A DNA stretch of 64,000 nt from the NCBI RefSeq assembly GCF_003610355.1, contig NZ_RAPY01000001.1:1488001-1552000 (forward strand), read 5' to 3'. Shown piece after piece: positions 1 through 9,879 of the stretch; the stretch's first letter is position 1; each line of letters opens with the position of its first letter. The stretch is from Sphingobacterium detergens (lineage in GTDB: Bacteria; Bacteroidota; Bacteroidia; Sphingobacteriales; Sphingobacteriaceae). The position numbers and the translations under genes were made by a program. The notes under the pieces were generated by a model. The model had not been told where the DNA came from, did no database searches, and worked only from the letters and a program-made list of their open reading frames with translations.

Positions 1-1
1 A

Positions 2-2227
2 GTAGATCAATATGAATGGAACAAAAATGGAACAAAACTTGTTTTTTCAAAGAAAACTGACGCAAAAGACAGCCTTTCTAGAGAATCTGGAGTCTATTTA
101 TATGATATAGCAACCAAAAACCTAAAAAAAATATCAACAGGCAAAGGTGAATACAAAAATTTCAGTTTTGATGAAACGGGTAATCAACTGGCTTACTTAG
201 GTGATCTCTCCAAGGAAAAAGCACTGGTTAAAAACTATAACCTCTATTATTATACCAATGGTATCGATACCGCACAGTACCTAGCTACCAAAAATAGCTC
301 GGGTATTCCCAAAAACTGGGCAGTCAGCGGAGATGGAAATATCCGGTTCAGCAAAAATGGTGAAAAGCTTTTCTTTGGTATCGCACCTATCCCCCGTGTC
401 AAAGACACGACATTAGTTGATTTTGAACATGCCAAAGTCGATGTGTGGGGCTGGCAGGATGACTACTTACAACCCATGCAACTGGTCAACCTAAAAAAAG
501 ATCTTTCCAAAAATTTCTTAGCGGTTACCTACCCCAAAAGCAATCGTACAGTTATCCCACTGACAGATGAGACCTTCAATTCCACGACGCTTACAGCGGA
601 TGGAAACGCAGAGTATGTATTGGCGCGTACAGATTTTGGTAAACGGATCGAAAGTCAATGGAAAGGTGGCACAAAAGAAGATATCCACCTGGTCTCAACA
701 AGGACTGGTCAACGGGAATTAATTCTTTCCAACTTCTCGGGAAATGTGGCGCTGAGTCCAGATGCTAAATATGTCGTTTATTTCGATGAAGAGAAAGGAA
801 CCTGGAATTCTTATCAGATTAGCTCTAAAAGGAAGGTCGTATTAAACGAAGGTATCCCGGCATCCTTTGCTGATGAGGAGAACGATATGCCTACCGCAGC
901 ACAGGGATATGGTATGGCAGCCTGGAGCGCTGACTACAAAGGCGTATACCTCAACTCACGTTATGACATCTGGTATTTTAATCTGGATGGATCCAATAAA
1001 TCCATTCTCACCAACGGTTATGGTGCTGCTTCCCAAACGACATTCCGTTACCTCCCTTTACGACGTGATGAAGACCGTGATCAGCCATTGACCCTGGACT
1101 ACAAAAAAGGAGGCTTCCTGACATCATTTGACAATAAAACCAAAGAATCTGGTTTTTATCAATTCAAAGGGCAGCATAATGATCCCAAAAGCCTTTTTGT
1201 TGAACCAAAAACATTTAGAAATATAAATGCTTCTGCTGATCAACAAACGATCCTTTATAGCAAGGAAGACTATAACAATTCGCCTAACGTTTATATCAAT
1301 AGTATCAAGTTCAAAGATGAACTGCAACTTTCCGATATTAATAAACAACAAGCAAACTATAACTGGGGCACTGCCGAACTTGTGCATTGGACCACACCAG
1401 CAGGTCATCAGGCGGAAGGTATTCTTTACAAACCTGAAAATTTTGACCCTGCAAAAAAATACCCGATCATTGCTTATTTCTACGAGAAACTGTCGGATGG
1501 TCTTTATACCTACCAACCACCTGCTCCTACCCCTTCGCGACTAAATATACCCTATTTCGTAAGCAACGAGTATTTGGTATTTGCACCAAATATCAGTTAT
1601 GAAACCGGACATCCCGGAAAGTCCGCAGAGGAATATATCAATTCGGGAATGCGTTATTTAGCACAAAACTCCTGGGTAGACAGCACCAAAATGGGCATTC
1701 AGGGGCAAAGCTGGGGCGGTTATCAGGTAGCTCACCTGATCACACGCACCAATATGTATGCTGCAGCATGGACCGGAGCACCAGTAGTCAATATGACTTC
1801 CGCTTATGGGGGAATACGTTGGCAGTCGGGTATGTCACGTCAATTCCAGTACGAGCATACACAAAGCCGTATCGGAAAAACCCTATGGGAGGCGCCCGAA
1901 CTCTATTTGGAGAATTCGCCCCTGTTTCACATGAACAAGGTAAATACACCTGTTGTTATTATGGCCAACGATAATGATGGTGCTGTGCCATGGTACCAAG
2001 GCATCGAAATGTTTACAGCATTGCGTCGGTTAAACAAACCCGTCTGGATGTTGAACTATAATGGCGACGAACATAATTTGATTCAACGACAAAACAGAAA
2101 AGATATACAGATTCGCGAACAGCAGTTCTTCGATCACTACTTAAAAGGAGCTCCTGCGGCAAATTGGTTGAAGAAAGGAGTACCGGCCACCTTAAAAGGA
2201 ATAGACTGGGGACTTGATTACAACTAA
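2..2227 (+). CDS. S9 family prolyl oligopeptidase-type peptidase, 5' end outside window
   Basis: The reading frame is open from base 2, so the gene begins before the window and only its C-terminal part (about 740 residues) is seen. The first part is a beta-propeller-like region with repeated short beta segments; the last 250 residues are an alpha/beta hydrolase domain. The nucleophile motif is GQSWGGYQ, followed by the acid in ANDNDGAVPW and the histidine in NGDEHNL, the Ser-Asp-His order of S9 dipeptidyl/acylaminoacyl peptidases. Such enzymes in Bacteroidota are usually exported and cleave short peptides; the signal peptide would lie outside the window. A GTG-Trp at 443 could be mistaken for a start, but homologous-looking coding sequence continues upstream of it. 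A strong terminator follows the stop codon, so the gene ends its transcript. Confidence 0.9.
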   Translation, partial: VDQYEWNKNGTKLVFSKKTDAKDSLSRESGVYLYDIATKNLKKISTGKGEYKNFSFDETGNQLAYLGDLSKEKALVKNYNLYYYTNGIDTAQYLATKNSSGIPKNWAVSGDGNIRFSKNGEKLFFGIAPIPRVKDTTLVDFEHAKVDVWGWQDDYLQPMQLVNLKKDLSKNFLAVTYPKSNRTVIPLTDETFNSTTLTADGNAEYVLARTDFGKRIESQWKGGTKEDIHLVSTRTGQRELILSNFSGNVALSPDAKYVVYFDEEKGTWNSYQISSKRKVVLNEGIPASFADEENDMPTAAQGYGMAAWSADYKGVYLNSRYDIWYFNLDGSNKSILTNGYGAASQTTFRYLPLRRDEDRDQPLTLDYKKGGFLTSFDNKTKESGFYQFKGQHNDPKSLFVEPKTFRNINASADQQTILYSKEDYNNSPNVYINSIKFKDELQLSDINKQQANYNWGTAELVHWTTPAGHQAEGILYKPENFDPAKKYPIIAYFYEKLSDGLYTYQPPAPTPSRLNIPYFVSNEYLVFAPNISYETGHPGKSAEEYINSGMRYLAQNSWVDSTKMGIQGQSWGGYQVAHLITRTNMYAAAWTGAPVVNMTSAYGGIRWQSGMSRQFQYEHTQSRIGKTLWEAPELYLENSPLFHMNKVNTPVVIMANDNDGAVPWYQGIEMFTALRRLNKPVWMLNYNGDEHNLIQRQNRKDIQIREQQFFDHYLKGAPAANWLKKGVPATLKGIDWGLDYN

Positions 2228-2236
2228 AAACACTCA

Positions 2237-2272
2237 AAATAGGTCGATTTATCCAAGTCGACCTATTTTTTT
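2237..2272 (+). terminator. Rho-independent terminator after S9 peptidase
   Basis: An 11-bp perfect stem (2237-2247 with 2258-2268, AAATAGGTCGA and its complement) is followed by a run of T. It starts 10 bases after the stop codon. Confidence 0.85.
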
Positions 2273-2398
2273 TAACCAAAAACCAATTTCAAAGACACAT
2301 TTTGTAAAAAAAATCAAAAAAAATTTCAGTTTTCCGCAAAAACACAATATTTTTGAAAAACAAAATCAACAAAACTGTAATTTAATTATAAAATACAA

Positions 2399-4588
2399 AT
2401 GTCGAACCTAAGATTCAAAGCAGTAGAGGCAGCGGGCTCACGCCAGATTGCACAATTTGAAAAAGTTGAAACTAAAAAAGCAACTGACATCTACGGAAAG
2501 AACGTTTTTTCCGTAAACAAAATGAAAGACTACCTTCCTAAAAACTCATACAAGGAGTTAGTTGCATCCATTGAAGAAGGACAGATTATTTCAAGAGATT
2601 TAGCTGAGCACATTTCGCAAGCAATGAAAACTTGGGCCCTGAATCATGGCGTTTCCCACTACACACACTGGTTTCAACCTTTGACGGGTTCGACAGCTGA
2701 AAAACACGATGCATTTTTTGAGCCTGATGAAAATGGCGAAGCAATCGAAAAGTTCACGGCAGATGCTTTAGTTCAACAAGAGCCAGATGCTTCATCTTTC
2801 CCTAATGGTGGTATCCGTAACACCTTCGAAGCAAGAGGATATACGGCATGGGATCCATCTTCGCCAGCATTTATCTACGAAACTGGTGCAGGTAAAACAC
2901 TTTGTATCCCTACGGTATTTGTTTCCTATACGGGTGAATCATTAGATTATAAAGCACCTTTGTTGAAAGCAATCAATGCAGTTGATAAAGCAGCAACTGA
3001 AGTTGCACAATATTTTGATAAATCAATCACGAAAGTAAACGCTTCTCTTGGTATTGAGCAAGAGTATTTTTTAGTTGACCTTTCTTTATACAATGCACGC
3101 CCTGATCTTCAATTGACTGGACGTACGTTATTCGGACACATGTCTGCAAAAGGACAACAATTGGAAGACCATTACTTCGGTGCGATTCCAGAGCGTGTAT
3201 TAGCGTATATGGTTGACTTAGAAAATGAGGCGTTAAAATTAGGTATTCCATTAAAAACGCGTCACAATGAGGTGGCACCTTCACAGTTTGAGTGTGCGCC
3301 AATGTACGAAGAGATCAACTTGGCAATTGACCACAATCAATTGTTGATGAACGTGATGGAGCAAGTTGCTTTGAGACATAACTTCAAAGTATTGTTACAC
3401 GAAAAACCATATTCTGGTGTCAATGGTTCTGGAAAACACAACAACTGGTCTTTAATTACCAACACTGGTGTTAATCTATTGTCTCCAGGCAAAACACCTA
3501 AAAATAACCTGATGTTCTTGACATTCTTTGTCAATACCATCAAAGCTGTATTTGAGAATGCAGATTTAATGCGTGCATCTATTGCAAGTGCAAGCAACGA
3601 CCACCGTTTAGGTGCTAACGAAGCGCCACCAGCAATCATCTCGATCTTCTTAGGTTCTCAATTAGACGAATTATTGGAAGAAGTAGAATCAGCTCGTGTA
3701 GCCAAGAAAGTTAAAGCTGAAGCAAACTTGTGGCACGGTATCCCTAAAGTTCCAGAATTGAAATTGGATAACACGGACCGTAACCGTACTTCACCTTTCG
3801 CATTTACGGGTAACAAATTTGAGTTCCGCGCTGTAGGTTCTTCAGCAAACTCTGCCCTACCAATGACGGTATTAAATGCTATCGTTGCTGCACAATTAAA
3901 CGAGTTCAAAATAGAAGTAGACAAACAGATCAAAAAAGGCACGAAAAAAGATCTTGCGATCTTAAATGTTGTCCGTAAATACATCAAAGATTCAAAAGCT
4001 ATCCGTTTTGAAGGAAATGGATACAGCGAAGAGTGGGAAAAAGAAGCGGAAGCACGCGGTCTTTCAAACATCAAATCTACTCCTAAGGCATTAGACGTCT
4101 ACGTAAAAGAAGAGTCATTGGCTTTGTTTGAAGCAATGGGCATCTACACAAGACGTGAATCAGAAGCACGCCATGAGATCTTGTTAGAAAACTTCTACAA
4201 GAAACTTCAAATCGAGGCTCGTGTGATCGAAGAGATGGTCAATAACCAAATCGCACCAGCATGTTTCATCTACCAAAACGAGTTGATCGAAAATGTGAAA
4301 GGCCTGAAAGACTTAGGTCTGGCTCAAGCAGCATTTAGCTCACAATTGAATTTCGTAGAACGTATCTCGACACATGTAAACACAATCTTGGAACAAGCGG
4401 AAGCTATGCGTCAAGAGCGTAAAAAAGCAAACCAGATCGAAGATATCCGTGAGCGGTCAATCGCTTATGATGAATCGGTAAAACCATATTTTGATGTGAT
4501 CCGTTACCATGTCAACAAATTGGAAAAAATCGTTGACGATAAAAAATGGCCTCTTCCAAAATTGAGAGAGATTTTATTCTTAAGCTAA
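2399..4588 (+). CDS. glnN: Glutamine synthetase type III
   Basis: ATP-dependent ligation of ammonia to glutamate, the main ammonium assimilation step. At 729 residues it has the long GSIII size typical of Bacteroidota and cyanobacteria, unlike the 450-residue GSI. The catalytic beta-barrel is visible through EQEYFLVD (metal-binding glutamates), NGSGKHNNWS (ATP/glutamate loop) and NRTSPFAFTGNKFEFR near residue 460. The C-terminal 200 residues are helical, as in GSIII. The ATG is the only sensible start; the N-terminus MSNLRFKAVEAAGSRQ matches the usual GSIII beginning. A TATTTTTG element at 2348-2355 could be its -7 box. The gene is monocistronic: terminators lie on both sides. Confidence 0.96.
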   Translation: MSNLRFKAVEAAGSRQIAQFEKVETKKATDIYGKNVFSVNKMKDYLPKNSYKELVASIEEGQIISRDLAEHISQAMKTWALNHGVSHYTHWFQPLTGSTAEKHDAFFEPDENGEAIEKFTADALVQQEPDASSFPNGGIRNTFEARGYTAWDPSSPAFIYETGAGKTLCIPTVFVSYTGESLDYKAPLLKAINAVDKAATEVAQYFDKSITKVNASLGIEQEYFLVDLSLYNARPDLQLTGRTLFGHMSAKGQQLEDHYFGAIPERVLAYMVDLENEALKLGIPLKTRHNEVAPSQFECAPMYEEINLAIDHNQLLMNVMEQVALRHNFKVLLHEKPYSGVNGSGKHNNWSLITNTGVNLLSPGKTPKNNLMFLTFFVNTIKAVFENADLMRASIASASNDHRLGANEAPPAIISIFLGSQLDELLEEVESARVAKKVKAEANLWHGIPKVPELKLDNTDRNRTSPFAFTGNKFEFRAVGSSANSALPMTVLNAIVAAQLNEFKIEVDKQIKKGTKKDLAILNVVRKYIKDSKAIRFEGNGYSEEWEKEAEARGLSNIKSTPKALDVYVKEESLALFEAMGIYTRRESEARHEILLENFYKKLQIEARVIEEMVNNQIAPACFIYQNELIENVKGLKDLGLAQAAFSSQLNFVERISTHVNTILEQAEAMRQERKKANQIEDIRERSIAYDESVKPYFDVIRYHVNKLEKIVDDKKWPLPKLREILFLS

Positions 4589-4603
4589 TATCGTTTAAAT
4601 ATA

Positions 4604-4645
4604 AAAGAAGAAGAGCATTCCGTCTGGAATGCTCTTCTTCTTTTT
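4604..4645. terminator. Bidirectional terminator between glnN and the outer-membrane protein gene
   Basis: A 17-bp perfect stem (4605-4621 with 4626-4642) with a 4-nt loop, flanked by A-rich sequence on the left and T-rich on the right. It can stop both the plus-strand glnN transcript and the converging minus-strand gene. Confidence 0.9.
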
Positions 4646-4686
4646 ATATATTGCCAGTTGAGCTAAACAAATACCCGACCCAGCTA

Positions 4687-7140
4687 CTATTTTTTCAAAC
4701 GGTTATCCTCATCATTATTTCCGGCCCGCTTATTCACCGACTTAATATTGACGTTTCCAAAACGGTAAGAAAGAGACAATCGCACCACTCGACTATCGTG
4801 TCCGTTTCGAATGCGATAATACCCATTTTCCTGAACACTGGACAACCGCCGTTGACCTCTGGTATTCAATATATCATTTACGGCTAGCTTCACATTCAGC
4901 TTTTTATCAAGAAAGGTTTTCCCTGCTCCGAGATCGATTCCATAGTAAGATTTAAAACTAAAGACACCATAGACAGCGGGTGAAAAATAATTGGCGGTCA
5001 GCTCCACATTGGTTGTCTCACCAATGCGGATATCATGATTGGAGCTCACCTGAAAAGATAACTTTTCCAGCTGACGTTGAGCACCCGAGCGCTCGTCAAA
5101 ATTATATTTGCTATAAAACGCGGTCAAGTTGTTGGAAGTAGTCCACCATTTAAGCACTTTAACCGGTATATTGATATTCATATTATAATAATCGAAATAG
5201 GTCAGGTTCCGATCCGTCTGTGCAATGGCCTTGGTCTCTGAATTGCTCTCTATGACCTGCGTGATCGCATCATTGGTTCTCTTATAACCCAGACTCAACA
5301 AATAACGCTCCTTAAAGGTATAATTCAGTTCATAGGAGTTGGTATATTGTGGATTTAAATAAGGATTACCGTATTGATAGGTATATTGATCCAGGTAGTA
5401 GATAAAAGGATTCAACGCACCATAATCCGGACGGTCTATCCTTCGGCTATAGCTTAGACCAAGCTTGTGATTATCATTGATCTGTTGTTGTATAAATACC
5501 GTTGGAAAGAAATCCGTATAATTACGTTTTGTCTGCTGTCCTAAGGTTACTGAATTACCCAATGAACTGGTATTTTCAACACGGAGTCCGGCTTGTACAG
5601 AAAACTTTCCAAAGGACTTATTCAGCGTAAAATATGCTGCTGCGATGTTTTCGTTATACAAAAACTGATTGCTCTGCTTTTCGTTTCGCACAAATTCCCC
5701 TGCCGCGTTTTGATCCTCATAGATCAAAATATTATCCGTTTTCACACGACTATATTTCAGCCCCGCTTCGAGTTTTGTTGTTTTGTCAAAGGGATGGACA
5801 AAATCTGTTTTGAAAACTAAAATTTTGGTATTGGACAACATGTCATTTCGAAAAATCTTTGGCAGTTTAAATTCCGTCCAATTGGGATCTAAGAAACGGT
5901 TTTTTACGGTGCTGTTATCGTTATTTTTGGAATACGAATAATCTGCATTTGCTGTCAGTTCAGTCCCCAATGTATCGAATGTCTTTTTGTAATTGAGGTT
6001 GTAAGCCAGGTAGTGATAGGTGAAATCCGAAAAGTTGCTTCCCTGTACAACTGAATCCAATTTTCCTTTTTCCGAAGCGATTAAATTATCTCCCTGCCGT
6101 GTAGAATTACCATTGCTCACATTACCATTGACGACAAAGCCAAGTACTTCTTGTTTGCCCAGATTAAAATCTGCAGCGAATTTAAAGTTATGTCCGCGAT
6201 AACGAAATTTCGAATAAGAATCCGAATTGAAATAGGTTGTTCCTACTGAATCCCTGACAGAACGATCGATCGTTAAATCATTAAAGCCCAAACTATTCTG
6301 GTAATTATAGGAAGCAAACAGATTTACCCAATTGTTGCGATGGTTGACCAGGAAACCGCCATCACCTTTTGTATATTTTCCCTGTCCAAGATTGAAGTTC
6401 AAGCTAACGTTACTGCCGAATTGTGTATTTTTTTTGGTTTTGATATTGATAATACCAGCGTTTCCAGCGGCATCATATTTCGCAGGCGGATTGGTGAGGA
6501 CCTCAATCGAGGCGATTGAATTTGAAGCCGTATTTTCCAACAGTCTGGAAACTTCATCTGCAGAGAGATAAGTAGGCTTTCCATCGATCATAATAATCAC
6601 ATTACTTTTACCGCGCAGGTTGATTTTTTTATTATCCAAAGTCACACCGGGAACTTTTTGCAGAAGTTCCAATGCGTTATTTCCGGTTGCCAATACACTA
6701 TTCTCTACATTGAGGACAATCTTGTCAATTTGACTTTCAATTAGGGGTTTCCGACCAACGACCTGAGCCTCGCCCAAAACTCGTGTTTCCGTTTGTAGGC
6801 GAATGGTATCCAAAGACATGATCGCCCCCGCCTTCAATGTAATTTCGGTAGAACGGTAAGTTGTATAACCTACTGCTGAAACTTGCATCATATACTTTCC
6901 GCTGGGCACTTCCACAAACTCAATGTCTCCATTCTCTTTCGACAACGTCCCTTTCAACGGAATATCCCCCGGACTACGCAACAGTGAGATACTGGCCGCA
7001 CCAAGCGGACTATTATCCTGACCAACAACAACAGCCTGTAGCCTCCCTCCTCCAGATTGTGCAGAAACTGTTCCCCAGGCAGAGATCAGGATTATTAGAA
7101 TGGACAGTAGCAACGATTTATTTTTCTTTGGTTTCATCAT
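4687..7140 (-). CDS. Outer-membrane beta-barrel protein, TonB-receptor-like with CarboxypepD_reg domain
   Basis: An exported outer-membrane protein of about 817 residues. After the signal peptide (LLLSILIILISAWGTVSAQ) comes a carboxypeptidase-regulatory-like domain (VVVGQDNSPLGAASISLL), then a plug-like segment (ALELLQKVPGVTLD, GKSNVIIMIDGKPTYLS, NPPAKYDAAGNAGIINIKTK) and a long barrel of aromatic-rich strands ending in SLSYRFGNV. This is the architecture of the outer membrane beta-barrel family 3 common in Bacteroidota; the substrate cannot be read. The frame extends to 7179, but the ATG-ATG at 7140/7137 just before the signal peptide is the likelier start. The gene stands alone, divergent from the FUSC gene and convergent with glnN. 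No C-terminal extension or TonB-box is evident. Confidence 0.85.
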   Translation of the reverse strand: MMKPKKNKSLLLSILIILISAWGTVSAQSGGGRLQAVVVGQDNSPLGAASISLLRSPGDIPLKGTLSKENGDIEFVEVPSGKYMMQVSAVGYTTYRSTEITLKAGAIMSLDTIRLQTETRVLGEAQVVGRKPLIESQIDKIVLNVENSVLATGNNALELLQKVPGVTLDNKKINLRGKSNVIIMIDGKPTYLSADEVSRLLENTASNSIASIEVLTNPPAKYDAAGNAGIINIKTKKNTQFGSNVSLNFNLGQGKYTKGDGGFLVNHRNNWVNLFASYNYQNSLGFNDLTIDRSVRDSVGTTYFNSDSYSKFRYRGHNFKFAADFNLGKQEVLGFVVNGNVSNGNSTRQGDNLIASEKGKLDSVVQGSNFSDFTYHYLAYNLNYKKTFDTLGTELTANADYSYSKNNDNSTVKNRFLDPNWTEFKLPKIFRNDMLSNTKILVFKTDFVHPFDKTTKLEAGLKYSRVKTDNILIYEDQNAAGEFVRNEKQSNQFLYNENIAAAYFTLNKSFGKFSVQAGLRVENTSSLGNSVTLGQQTKRNYTDFFPTVFIQQQINDNHKLGLSYSRRIDRPDYGALNPFIYYLDQYTYQYGNPYLNPQYTNSYELNYTFKERYLLSLGYKRTNDAITQVIESNSETKAIAQTDRNLTYFDYYNMNINIPVKVLKWWTTSNNLTAFYSKYNFDERSGAQRQLEKLSFQVSSNHDIRIGETTNVELTANYFSPAVYGVFSFKSYYGIDLGAGKTFLDKKLNVKLAVNDILNTRGQRRLSSVQENGYYRIRNGHDSRVVRLSLSYRFGNVNIKSVNKRAGNNDEDNRLKK

Positions 7141-7525
7141 GTAAATCTTTATATCATCAATTAGGGCAGCAATACGCATTTATATATATTGATGACAACA
7201 AACCTCGGATTTTCATTACACGCTGACCAGCAGAAATAGATAGATAACCAAAAACAGTCGGTAGAAAGCCAAATAACCTCGGTAAACCACATTTCATCCA
7301 TACAATGAGATGGCTATTACAATTCTTCAAAAAAAGGCTGTTCCATCTCCAAACATGCCAATCGGTACCGCTAATGAGTGTGCGTAAAAAAAACAGCGCT
7401 TCAAACAGCACTTGTTTCAAAATAAAAATTCACAAAAACAACCATATTCAAAATAAATAAAATGTATATATAAAATATTAAGCATAATATTCGTATTTTT
7501 GCAACGAAAATTAGTAAACTGATTG
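7141..7525. other. Divergent intergenic region, no gene seen
   Basis: A 385-base AT-rich spacer between two divergent genes. The only recognisable element is TATTTTTG at 7494-7501, a match to the Bacteroidota -7 box TAnnTTTG, 24 bases before the FUSC start codon; no good -33 partner is visible. No convincing small ORF or RNA was seen. Confidence 0.5.
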
Positions 7526-9553
7526 ATGGGCACCGTGTCATTAAAGAAAAGATTCAACCGTATTTATAGCCGAGTTATTCGATTTATCCGAGGCGAGCAC
7601 AGTGGTGACGCGCTGCGAAATGTATCCATCAGTATTTTACCGAGTTTAGCAATCTATCTATTAGGGGTTCCGGCGAGCACCGCTATTGGAATTGGTGTAG
7701 GCTCTTTGTTGACGACTTTGACGGATCCTCCAGGCAACCGCAAGGATAAACTATCCTCCGCATTGCTGTGCATTCCGACATTCTTTGTTGCTTCATTTCT
7801 CACAGCTTACTTATTCCCTTTTCACTGGCCCTTGGTTATTCTCCTTGGTTTAGCCGGATTTACCTTTACCTTATATGGTTTGTTTGGCCCGCGTTATGCT
7901 GCAATCGGCAACATGACTTTGATCTTAATGAGTTTTGTCATCGGTCTGGCACCAAAACATCCCTTGGCGGTCGGCCTGCAAATCACTACAGGAGCAGCGA
8001 TTTATTATTTGTTCAGCTTGCTACAGGCTTATATAAGACCCTACCGCTCCTTGAAGCATGCGATGGCAAATGGCTTTCAGGGTTTATCTCAATTCTTACT
8101 GATCCGCGCTCAGTCCTATGACCCCAACATTCCACTGGACATTACCTACAGTCGCGTGGGCAAAATCCATGGTCAGATCAGTGAACAACAGGAACAGATC
8201 CGTTCATTACTGTTCCGCGAGAAAAAAATTATTGGTCATCAATGGCCCAAAAGTAATTATTGGCTCAGTCAGGTTTATGGTCTGATTGATCTGCACGAGC
8301 TCATCATCGCACTCGACCATGACTATGATGCAATCCGCAAGAATCTTGCAAATACGGGTAGCCTTCCTGTGATCCGTCGTGCAATAAAATTATTGGCATT
8401 AGAAATTGATAGCTTTTCACAGCCACATATCAGATTCCGATATGCACAGCAATTGTATTACAATACAATTAAACTGAACGAACGCCTGACCGAGCTTAAA
8501 AACATTCAGCAACAACAAACCGGTCCAGCCGGCCCTATCCTACAGTCTATTATTACCAATATGGAGTCTATTCTTGAGGTGCTGCGTCGGATTCAGGTTG
8601 CTTTTTATCAGAATCAGGAAATTCAGGACAAAATAGATACAGCGGAATATCAACAATTTATCAATCGCCCCCTGGGCAGTCTGGGTGAGATCAAAAACAA
8701 ACTTCACCTTAAAAATCCGCTATTTCGTTTTGCGCTACGTATGGCCCTACTTTTTAGTGTTGGCGCATTGATCGGCATTTTGTTTTTGGACTTCAAATAT
8801 ACCTATTGGATTTTGCTGACGATCGCTATCGTAGCGAGACCCGCCTTTTCGATGACCAAAACCCGCAACATCGAACGGATTGTAGGGACATTTTCAGGTA
8901 TTTTGATCGGCATCTCCTGCTTAGCATTCTTCGAGAGCCTCCCCTTTTTGTTGAGCCTATCGGCAATTGGTCTTTTTGGCTTCTTTCTATTCAACCGATC
9001 CAATTATATGGTCAGTGTTATTTTTATTACATTGGGCGTTGTCATTGCGCTAAACCTATTTGAAGGTAATATCAATCTTATTTTGGGCAGCCGCATGGCT
9101 TTTACATTGGTAGGCGCATTTCTGACCATCGCAGGATACTTCCTGATTCCAGTACGCCAAAGCTCAAGCTTAGTGCATCTGGCAAAGGAGGTAGCAAGTT
9201 ACAACCAACATTACTTCCAGATTATCAACCAACGCCTATCGGACAATCTACAGAGCTCTTTTGACATCCGGTTAGCGCGCAAAAAGGCGCAAACAGCGAT
9301 GGCCCTATTTTCGGACTCCATCAACCAAATGAAAAAAGAACCTGAGCACAAATGGATAGACTGGTCCCATATTCACCATTTTCAGGCACTCTCCTATCGC
9401 GTCAATTCGCATCTTGTCGGACTTTCCATTTCCATCAGTAAAAAGAATCCGGAAGTCCTGCACAACGACATCTATGTCAGAATAGATGAGTTAAAGCCGT
9501 TATTGACCGATTTGGATCAAATTGCGGAGCATATCTCAGGCAGTAAAAAATAA
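7526..9553 (+). CDS. FUSC-family inner-membrane protein (YccS/YhfK-like)
   Basis: A 675-residue integral membrane protein with two matching halves. The first has six hydrophobic segments around residues 35-165, then a cytoplasmic helical stretch rich in charged residues, then a second hydrophobic bundle (residues about 400-540) containing LLFSVGALIGILFLDFKYTYWILLT split over several helices, then another soluble helical tail. This duplicated layout is that of the fusaric acid resistance/aromatic acid exporter superfamily, in particular the YccS-like group. The transported compound is unknown. The frame could begin at TTG 7523, but ATG 7526 directly follows and is preferred. The gene appears monocistronic. 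Confidence 0.85.
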   Translation: MGTVSLKKRFNRIYSRVIRFIRGEHSGDALRNVSISILPSLAIYLLGVPASTAIGIGVGSLLTTLTDPPGNRKDKLSSALLCIPTFFVASFLTAYLFPFHWPLVILLGLAGFTFTLYGLFGPRYAAIGNMTLILMSFVIGLAPKHPLAVGLQITTGAAIYYLFSLLQAYIRPYRSLKHAMANGFQGLSQFLLIRAQSYDPNIPLDITYSRVGKIHGQISEQQEQIRSLLFREKKIIGHQWPKSNYWLSQVYGLIDLHELIIALDHDYDAIRKNLANTGSLPVIRRAIKLLALEIDSFSQPHIRFRYAQQLYYNTIKLNERLTELKNIQQQQTGPAGPILQSIITNMESILEVLRRIQVAFYQNQEIQDKIDTAEYQQFINRPLGSLGEIKNKLHLKNPLFRFALRMALLFSVGALIGILFLDFKYTYWILLTIAIVARPAFSMTKTRNIERIVGTFSGILIGISCLAFFESLPFLLSLSAIGLFGFFLFNRSNYMVSVIFITLGVVIALNLFEGNINLILGSRMAFTLVGAFLTIAGYFLIPVRQSSSLVHLAKEVASYNQHYFQIINQRLSDNLQSSFDIRLARKKAQTAMALFSDSINQMKKEPEHKWIDWSHIHHFQALSYRVNSHLVGLSISISKKNPEVLHNDIYVRIDELKPLLTDLDQIAEHISGSKK

Positions 9554-9671
9554 GGTGAACCTCTTCCTTTAAAAAATAAATAACTACATGATTTTCAACT
9601 CAGCCTATATTTCTATAGGGTATTGGGAACATGTATTTACAAAATAGTTTTAATTAAAAAATTGTTTTTCT

Positions 9672-9702
9672 TTTGCATTAATAGAAAAGAAGTTTATATT
9701 TG
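9672..9702 (+). promoter_or_regulatory. Bacteroidota-type promoter of the methionine operon
   Basis: TTTG at 9672-9675 and TATATTTG at 9695-9702 are separated by 19 nt, matching the -33/-7 consensus TTTG-N19-TAnnTTTG. Transcription would start near 9709, about 50 nt before the riboswitch aptamer. Confidence 0.8.
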
Positions 9703-9755
9703 CAGTGTCTTCAGATGAAGATTTCTAATCAACACCTTCCTTAATCAGCAGGTCT

Positions 9756-9870
9756 TGATTTATAAAGAAGTGGCGAGAGACTGGCTCTATGACCCACTGG
9801 CAACCTTCAATTTGGTTGAAAAGGTGCCAAATCCTGTCCAAAGCAATATCGTTTTGGAGCATATAAATGA
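9756..9870 (+). promoter_or_regulatory. SAM-I (S-box) riboswitch aptamer
   Basis: The leader folds as a SAM-I aptamer. P1 pairs ATTTATA (9758-9764) with TATAAAT (9862-9868). P2 is formed by GTGG and CCAC around the core AGAGACTGGCTCTATGAC. P3 starts at GGCAACC after the CCCACT segment and closes with GGTGCC. P4 is CCAAA/TTTGG near 9838-9857. The sequence order AAGAAGTGGCGAGAGACTGG ... GGCAACC ... GGTGCCAAATCCTGTCC is the S-box signature. It precedes metY, metX and hom, the expected targets. There is no U-tracted terminator directly overlapping P1; the 3' side of P1 ends only 11 nt before the leader ATG at 9880, so the switch may act on translation of the leader ORF or in combination with the hairpin further downstream. 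Confidence 0.85.
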
Positions 9871-9879
9871 AATAAGACA

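Noticed and set aside
3658..4074. 138-codon frame antisense to glutamine synthetase
   Set aside because: It is a shadow of the conserved glnN frame with no independent start signal, motif or neighbour logic.
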